Shown one piece after another: positions 61,309-64,000 of a stretch of 64,000 nt of DNA. How positions within the stretch are numbered: the first letter of the stretch is position 1; every line of letters begins with the position of its first letter. The position numbers and the translations under genes are program-made. The notes under the pieces were generated by a model. The model saw only the letters and a list, made by a program, of their open reading frames with translations, was not told the DNA's origin and did no database searches. The DNA comes from Nocardia niwae NBRC 108934 = DSM 45340 (lineage in GTDB: Bacteria > Actinomycetota > Actinomycetes > Mycobacteriales > Mycobacteriaceae), in NCBI RefSeq assembly GCF_001613465.1, contig NZ_BDCK01000021.1:108805-172804 (forward strand). The letters run 5' to 3'.

Positions 61309-62658
61309 TCAGGTCGTCACGGGCTCGGTGACGCGGCGGACCGGGCGGATGCGAATGCCCGACTCCGGGCGCAGGTTCACCGAGGCCAGCGGCACCACCG
61401 GGTGGGTGTCGTCGAGTTCGAGCCGGAAACGCTGCACCGTCATGGCCAGGATCAGCACCATTTCCGTCATCGACATGTCCTTGCCCAGGCAGATGCGCGG
61501 GCCGCCGGAGAACGGGAAGAACGCGAACTTGTGCCGCTCGGCCACCGCGGCGTCGGCGAAACGCTCCGGACGGAATTCCTCCGGGGCCTCCCACAGCCGC
61601 TTGTCGCGGTGAATGTAGTACATGCACAACGTAACTCGCGCGCCGGCGGGAACGTGGTAGCCGCCGATCTCGTCATCGGCGATCGGAGTGCGCTCGACGA
61701 TCCACGCGGGCGGATACAGTCGCATCGTCTCCTCGATCACCATGCGGCAATAGCTCAACTGTCCCAGATCCGCGAACGACGGGGTGCGGTCGCCGAGCAC
61801 GGTGCGCACCTCCTCGGCCAGCTTCTCCTGGATCTCCGGATGGGTCGCCAGCAGATAACAGGCCCACGACAGGGCGTTGGCCGGGGACTCGTGCCCGGCC
61901 ACGAGCAAGGTCTTGATCTCGTTGAGCAGGTCCTCCTCGCGCATGCCCTGACCGCCTTCGTCGCGGGCGCGCACCAGCGCGGTGAGCACGTCGGTGGTGT
62001 CACCGCCACGACGCCGTTCCTCGATGAGATGGCGCACCACGGCATCGAGTTCGCCCACCTTGCGCGCGACCCGGCGGGCCTCCGGGGTCGGGAACGACTG
62101 CGGCAGTTTCACCGGCGCGTTCACCCGCTTCATGATGAACGCGAACGCCGCGCGCATCGCGTCGGTCACCTGGGTGGTGTCGGTGGACAGATCGATGCTG
62201 AACAGGATGCGGCCCGTCACCGCGAGCAGCAGCTTGACGAAGTCGTCGTAGATGTCGCGGAACTGCCCGGCCGCGGCGTCCCAGCCGTCGAGCATCGCCG
62301 CGGCGCTGTCGGTGATGTCGTCGGCGAAACCCTTGACGTGCGAATGGGAGAACGCCGGGGAGATGAGCTTGCGCTGCGAGCGCCAGTACTCCAGGTTGTT
62401 GGTGGTCAGCTGCCCGTCGCCGAGCAGGATGCTGAACTCGTCGTAGATCGGGCTCTTGCGGTAGTTGGTGTAGTTGTCCTTGAGCACGTACTCGGTCATC
62501 GCCGGGTCCGCGACGAGGTACACCAGCATCGGGCCCGCCTTGACCCGCACGACGTCACCGTAGCCGTCCAGCAGCGCCCCCACCGTCGTCAGCGGGTTCT
62601 GCGCCAGTTTCGGGAGCATGCGTCCGGTTTCCACCAGACCGGGCCCGGGTGCTTTCAT
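61309..62658 (-). CDS. Cytochrome P450
   Basis: This 449-residue soluble P450 has the I-helix LLVAGHESPANAL (acid-alcohol pair as E-S), the K-helix EETMR, FRPERF, and the heme loop FFPFSGGPRICLGKD with thiolate ligand Cys390. The overall layout resembles CYP4/CYP102-like fatty-acid hydroxylases more than classical actinobacterial CYP105-type enzymes; the substrate is unknown. The start at 62658 has AAAGGT upstream. It follows the FMO gene by 11 bp on the same strand, so the two are probably co-transcribed. No ferredoxin gene is adjacent. Confidence 0.9.
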   Translation of the reverse strand: MKAPGPGLVETGRMLPKLAQNPLTTVGALLDGYGDVVRVKAGPMLVYLVADPAMTEYVLKDNYTNYRKSPIYDEFSILLGDGQLTTNNLEYWRSQRKLISPAFSHSHVKGFADDITDSAAAMLDGWDAAAGQFRDIYDDFVKLLLAVTGRILFSIDLSTDTTQVTDAMRAAFAFIMKRVNAPVKLPQSFPTPEARRVARKVGELDAVVRHLIEERRRGGDTTDVLTALVRARDEGGQGMREEDLLNEIKTLLVAGHESPANALSWACYLLATHPEIQEKLAEEVRTVLGDRTPSFADLGQLSYCRMVIEETMRLYPPAWIVERTPIADDEIGGYHVPAGARVTLCMYYIHRDKRLWEAPEEFRPERFADAAVAERHKFAFFPFSGGPRICLGKDMSMTEMVLILAMTVQRFRLELDDTHPVVPLASVNLRPESGIRIRPVRRVTEPVTT

Positions 62659-62669
62659 GGTCCGACCTT

Positions 62670-63947
62670 TCACTTCAAGAGCTTGGCGTGCTTGCGCAGC
62701 TGGTTCACGTAGTCCTGTTTCTCCACCACCAGCGGATACTGGTCGGCGTGATAGAGCCGCAGCCCGGCATACAGGTCGGGCTGGCGGGCCCGGGTGGCGC
62801 GGTCGAAACGCTCGACCCGCCCAGGATCGCTCGCTTTCGCGCGCAGATATTCGGCGACCAGCTCGGCCTGTTTCTCATAGACGTCCCAGTGCGATCCGAT
62901 CGGCCGCACCATCCCCACCACGAAAAGACCGCGGGTGTGCGGCGGAAAGATGTTCAGATACAGATCCGGTCGCAGGCTGCCCTCCGACCAGTTCAGATGG
63001 GCTCGATCGACGACGGGATAGTTCGGCACGAACCCCGTCGCCAGCACCACCAGATCGACCTTCTCCTCGGTGCCGTCGGCGAATGTCACCCGGTCGTCGT
63101 CGATGGCGGTGACATCCGGTTTGGGCGTGATGTCACCGTGGGTGTAGTGGTGGTGCAGCTGGTCACCGAGCATCGGGATCACGATGCCCTCGGCGAAATC
63201 GGGTACCGGCAGCCCGAACGCGCGGGAGCGGCCCCGCAGATACGAGAACAACCGCTCGAAGGCCCGCTTGCGCAGCGGCCGCCACATCCGGCCCTGGAGC
63301 ATGCTGTCGGTGGGGCGGCCCAGCAGGTACTTGGGCATGCAATAGAATCCGCGCCTGCTGCTGTGCAGGGTCAGCGCGGCGTTGACCGCGCAGTCGGACA
63401 GGATGTCGGCTGCCGACTGCCCGGCCCCGATCACCAGTACCCGCTTGCCGAGCACCTGTTCGGGCGTGCGGTACTCGCTCGAATGCAGCACCGGCACCGT
63501 GCCCGAGCCGGGGATGTCGATGCGGCGCGGAGTTCGGTCGTGCCCGGTGGCGACGACGACCCCCGCGTAGCGTCGCTGCGATCCGTCGGCCAGGGTCACC
63601 GACCAACCGTCCGCGCCCGGCTCGACGCTTTGCACCGGGGTGTTCAACCGGATGCGCGGCCACAGATCGAAGGCGTCGGCGTAGGCGTGCAGATAGCGCA
63701 GCACCAGTTCGTGCCCGGGATAGTCGGGATAGTCCTCGGGCATCGGAAAACCCGAAAATGCCTGCACCCCTTTGGAAGCGATCACATGCGTGTTACGGCT
63801 GACCGGTGAATCGGGCCGCCGCGCGTCCCAGATCCCGCCGATCCCGTCAGCCGCCTCGAGCACTTCGAAGTCCAAACCGGCCGCCCCGAACTCACGTGCG
63901 GTGGCCAAACCGGCCGCGCCCGCGCCGATCACGCAATAGGTGCTCAT
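62670..63947 (-). CDS. Flavin-containing monooxygenase (NAD(P)/FAD-dependent)
   Basis: This 425-residue flavin monooxygenase has an N-terminal FAD motif VIGAGAAGLATAREF at about residues 6-20, a NADPH motif VLVIGAGQSAADILSD at about 168-183 and an ATGF-type motif (VVLATGFVPNYPV) at about 303-315. The FMO/Baeyer-Villiger fingerprint FxGxxxHxxxW is seen only loosely (SSEYRTPEQVLGK). It oxygenates N, S or carbonyl groups in small substrates. It is probably the first gene of an operon with the P450 that follows. Confidence 0.87.
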   Translation of the reverse strand: MSTYCVIGAGAAGLATAREFGAAGLDFEVLEAADGIGGIWDARRPDSPVSRNTHVIASKGVQAFSGFPMPEDYPDYPGHELVLRYLHAYADAFDLWPRIRLNTPVQSVEPGADGWSVTLADGSQRRYAGVVVATGHDRTPRRIDIPGSGTVPVLHSSEYRTPEQVLGKRVLVIGAGQSAADILSDCAVNAALTLHSSRRGFYCMPKYLLGRPTDSMLQGRMWRPLRKRAFERLFSYLRGRSRAFGLPVPDFAEGIVIPMLGDQLHHHYTHGDITPKPDVTAIDDDRVTFADGTEEKVDLVVLATGFVPNYPVVDRAHLNWSEGSLRPDLYLNIFPPHTRGLFVVGMVRPIGSHWDVYEKQAELVAEYLRAKASDPGRVERFDRATRARQPDLYAGLRLYHADQYPLVVEKQDYVNQLRKHAKLLK

Positions 63948-64000
63948 CTGTTCCCTCTCCCCTGCCTGCGGGCCTGACCGCTCATGCTGTGTCTGTCTCC

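Noticed and set aside
1..64000. CRISPR arrays, rRNA or tRNA genes
   Set aside because: No regularly spaced direct repeats, cas-like proteins, or rRNA/tRNA folds were seen on reading either strand; a covariance-model scan would be needed to exclude small RNAs.

Overview
The window is high-GC actinobacterial chromosome (roughly 70% G+C by eye, with GTG and TTG starts and tightly packed genes). A mycothiol gene (mshC), an MMPL exporter, an LppL-like lipoprotein and a gene order matching the Mycobacterium tuberculosis Rv2130c-Rv2141c neighbourhood place it in the Mycobacteriales. The many TetR regulators and the HTH/DUF397 and ECF42/DGPF modules make Nocardia or a close relative most likely. This is inference from gene content; no search was run.

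Layout. 1-1.2 kb is the right end of a Tn3-family transposon (5' part of tnpA and its terminal inverted repeat). 1.3-7.3 kb holds unrelated single genes: a YdjM-type membrane hydrolase, a P-loop kinase, a UROD/MetE-like protein, a histidine phosphatase, a YczE-type membrane protein and a GNAT. The 770-bp gap within it carries perfect palindromes. 7.3-13.7 kb has two convergent molybdopterin oxidoreductases. The second lies behind an enoyl-CoA hydratase, carries a 1-nt frameshift, and sits with a TetR gene between two matching operator-like sites. 13.7-21.5 kb has an alpha/beta hydrolase, a CPA1 antiporter with a UBP zinc finger, two TetR genes with their own palindromes, an enoyl-CoA hydratase, a SUKH protein and an acyl-CoA ligase.

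21.5-27.7 kb is conserved backbone: an MBL hydrolase, mshC, an SCO1664-family kinase-like protein, DUF3090, a phosphomutase and uppP. 28-32 kb carries an aldo/keto reductase and a hemin ABC importer (hmuT, hmuU, hmuV), with a 30-codon reading frame that overlaps hmuU and hmuV by 4 bp at each end. 32.2-36.8 kb is a 4.6-kb element bounded by 45-bp inverted repeats of the same type as the left-edge transposon. It holds only remnants of integrase and transposase, plus a tetR, SDR, MBL-fold, esterase cassette. 37-42.5 kb carries an MMPL exporter and a lipoprotein, then backbone again (Rv2137c-like, lppL-like, DUF5703, pyrD).

42.5-54.2 kb is accessory DNA. It includes a PfkB-like protein that lacks the catalytic Asp, translationally coupled to a GTP cyclohydrolase II-like protein; a second acyl-CoA ligase; an FAD monooxygenase; an HTH/DUF397 module with divergent small genes; and an ECF42 sigma factor with its DGPF partner and a plausible autoregulated promoter. 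54.3-56.9 kb returns to backbone (YbhB/YbcL, M20 peptidase, GtrA). The right end carries a stand-alone KS-ACP polyketide synthase without an AT domain, a broken Ser/Thr kinase, a TetR with a perfect palindrome facing a membrane protein, and an FMO-P450 pair.

The most notable items are the Tn3-derived cargo element, the pseudo-kinase/GTP cyclohydrolase II pair, the AT-less KS-ACP protein, and the set of palindromic operators beside TetR genes.
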